Part shown: in pieces, positions 63,002 through 64,000 of the stretch
How positions within the stretch are numbered: position 1 is the stretch's first letter
Layout of the letters: every line of letters starts with the position of its first letter
Source: CANDOC01 sp965261725
GTDB taxonomy: Bacteria > Pseudomonadota > Gammaproteobacteria > Pseudomonadales > Endozoicomonadaceae
Length of the DNA stretch: 64,000 nt
Direction of reading: 5' to 3'
NCBI GenBank assembly: GCA_965261725.1
Contig: CBDHDU010000047.1
Coordinates: forward strand, 62,001 to 126,000
Notes under the pieces: generated by a model
The model's input: the letters and a program-made list of their open reading frames with translations, nothing else
What the model was told of the DNA's origin: nothing
Databases searched by the model: none
Position numbers and translations under genes: made by a program

Positions 63002-64000
63002 TTGAGCAAGAACTATAAAGCTTCATTGCTGTGGCGTTTTACGCTTATTCATACGTCTATAGTCGTCATGCTATGTGCGCTGACGCTCTGGCTGGTCAGC
63101 TATTTCAGTCTGGGCTATTCGCAGCAGCGACAGAATACTTTTGTGCTTGGGCAGCTCAGTACGCTTAAGCAACATGCAGTCACTGCAGACAGAAAAAGCT
63201 TTTTGAAGGAAATAGACTGGCTGGCTCGTGACAGTAGTCAGGTGCTTGTCGTTCTGAAGTCAGCAGATAAATACTTCGGTAATCTCAATTACTTGCCTGA
63301 CAGGGTTCCGCAGATGCCGGAAATCGGCAGCTTTATGATCTTCGGTAATAGTGCGCTGGGCAATGGTCGGCTGCAAAAAGTGCGCGGCAGTCAGATTGAT
63401 ACGCGTTGGGGAAAAGTACTGGTTGCTTATAATTCATCGGATTTCAATGTTTTTGCGGCTCGCTTCAAACTGGCGGTTTATGGTGCCATTTTTCTGGCGC
63501 TGATTGCCGGTCTGGTGACGGGAACGCTGTTCTCACGAAAAGTATTGGGAAGATTAAATGAGATAAACAAGATGACCCGACAGGTGAAGTCTGGTGATCT
63601 GTCTGCACGTGTTGCAGTGTCTTCCCGCAATGATGAATTTGACGAGCTGGCGGATCATATCAATGGCATGTTGAGCCGGATTGAAGATTCCGTCGGGGCG
63701 TTGAGAACCGTCACAGACAGTATTGCTCATGATCTGCGAACGCCACTGTCCCGCCTGAAAATCGGTCTGGATCAATGGTCGCTGAATGATGCCAAGGATA
63801 TGGATCGCTTCAGCAAGTTACAGAGTGAACTGGATACCATACTGCATACTTTTAACTCGATGTTAGAACTGACACGACTGGAACAGGGGCAGAACGATAT
63901 CTTGTTTGAAACCTGTAGTCTTACGGATATTTGCAGAGATGTTATTGAACTGGCAGAGCCTCTTGCTGAAGACCGGGAACAGATGCTGACACTGGATACA
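63002..64000 (+). CDS. Sensor histidine kinase (3' end outside window)
   Basis: At least 333 residues visible. TTG start with GGAG six bases upstream. N-terminal transmembrane helix (LLWRFTLIHTSIVVMLCALT), a periplasmic sensor of about 110 residues, second membrane helix (LAVYGAIFLALIAGLVTG), a HAMP domain, and the dimerisation/phospho-acceptor motif SIAHDLRTPLSRL with His. The ATPase domain lies beyond the window. Partner of the preceding response regulator. Confidence 0.9.
   Translation, partial: MSKNYKASLLWRFTLIHTSIVVMLCALTLWLVSYFSLGYSQQRQNTFVLGQLSTLKQHAVTADRKSFLKEIDWLARDSSQVLVVLKSADKYFGNLNYLPDRVPQMPEIGSFMIFGNSALGNGRLQKVRGSQIDTRWGKVLVAYNSSDFNVFAARFKLAVYGAIFLALIAGLVTGTLFSRKVLGRLNEINKMTRQVKSGDLSARVAVSSRNDEFDELADHINGMLSRIEDSVGALRTVTDSIAHDLRTPLSRLKIGLDQWSLNDAKDMDRFSKLQSELDTILHTFNSMLELTRLEQGQNDILFETCSLTDICRDVIELAEPLAEDREQMLTLDT

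Overview
The window looks like the chromosome of a marine, host-associated gammaproteobacterium of the Oceanospirillales, most like Endozoicomonas. This is an inference: it rests on gammaproteobacterial housekeeping genes (groEL, leuA, rnz, acs, yqhD), a trimethylamine-N-oxide (TMAO) respiration locus, a very heavy and diverse load of insertion sequences, and secreted proteins with eukaryote-type domains. No rRNA is present to confirm the taxon.

Layout. 1-6.4 kb: groEL, a small membrane methyltransferase, an EF-G-like GTPase gene split by an IS5-type element, and a RIO kinase. 6.5-8.1 kb: a decayed alkyl sulfatase gene. 8.1-20.7 kb: a head-to-tail array of five units of an IS91-like rolling-circle element. 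Each unit carries a Y2/HUH transposase, whole or truncated, and four carry a passenger gene for a secreted protein with tandem C2H2-like zinc fingers. One unit holds a 971-residue passenger that adds RING/TRAF-like and kinase-like regions. One unit is also hit by an ISAs1 element. 20.7-27.2 kb: a flavin amine oxidase and an RND efflux pump/adaptor pair divergent from its TetR regulator. 27.5-33.3 kb: an IS cluster (ISAs1, IS1595, IS1380) that has damaged a carnitine/choline acyltransferase-like gene and left an unknown gene remnant.

33.3-42.2 kb is ordinary chromosome: leuA with a divergent Lrp-family regulator, a receiver-EAL protein, a cytochrome c5-like protein, tRNA-Arg(CCG), yqhD, an AcuI-type reductase and rnz. 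Downstream of rnz is a candidate sigma-54-dependent small RNA with A-rich AAUAAUAA loops and CbrB-like upstream half-sites, resembling Pseudomonas CrcZ in design. A class C group II intron sits just after its terminator, and that intron contains a second group II intron at its domain V/VI junction, forming a twintron (42.65-46.37 kb).

46.5-64 kb: two unknown proteins, a DnaA-box cluster, a DcuB-like C4-dicarboxylate transporter, acs, an acyl-CoA dehydrogenase, and the tor locus. torCAD forms an operon, torR is divergent from it, torT is convergent with torR, and torS is not seen. The window ends with a PepSY-protein/response-regulator/histidine-kinase operon whose PepSY gene is interrupted by an IS4-type element. 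The tor genes form one TMAO-respiration unit: TorC passes electrons to TorA, TorD matures TorA, and TorT/TorR sense and regulate.

Several IS insertions are recent enough to show exact target duplications and in-frame restorable genes. The genome therefore appears to be in active IS-driven decay while expanding a family of eukaryote-like zinc-finger proteins on a rolling-circle transposon.
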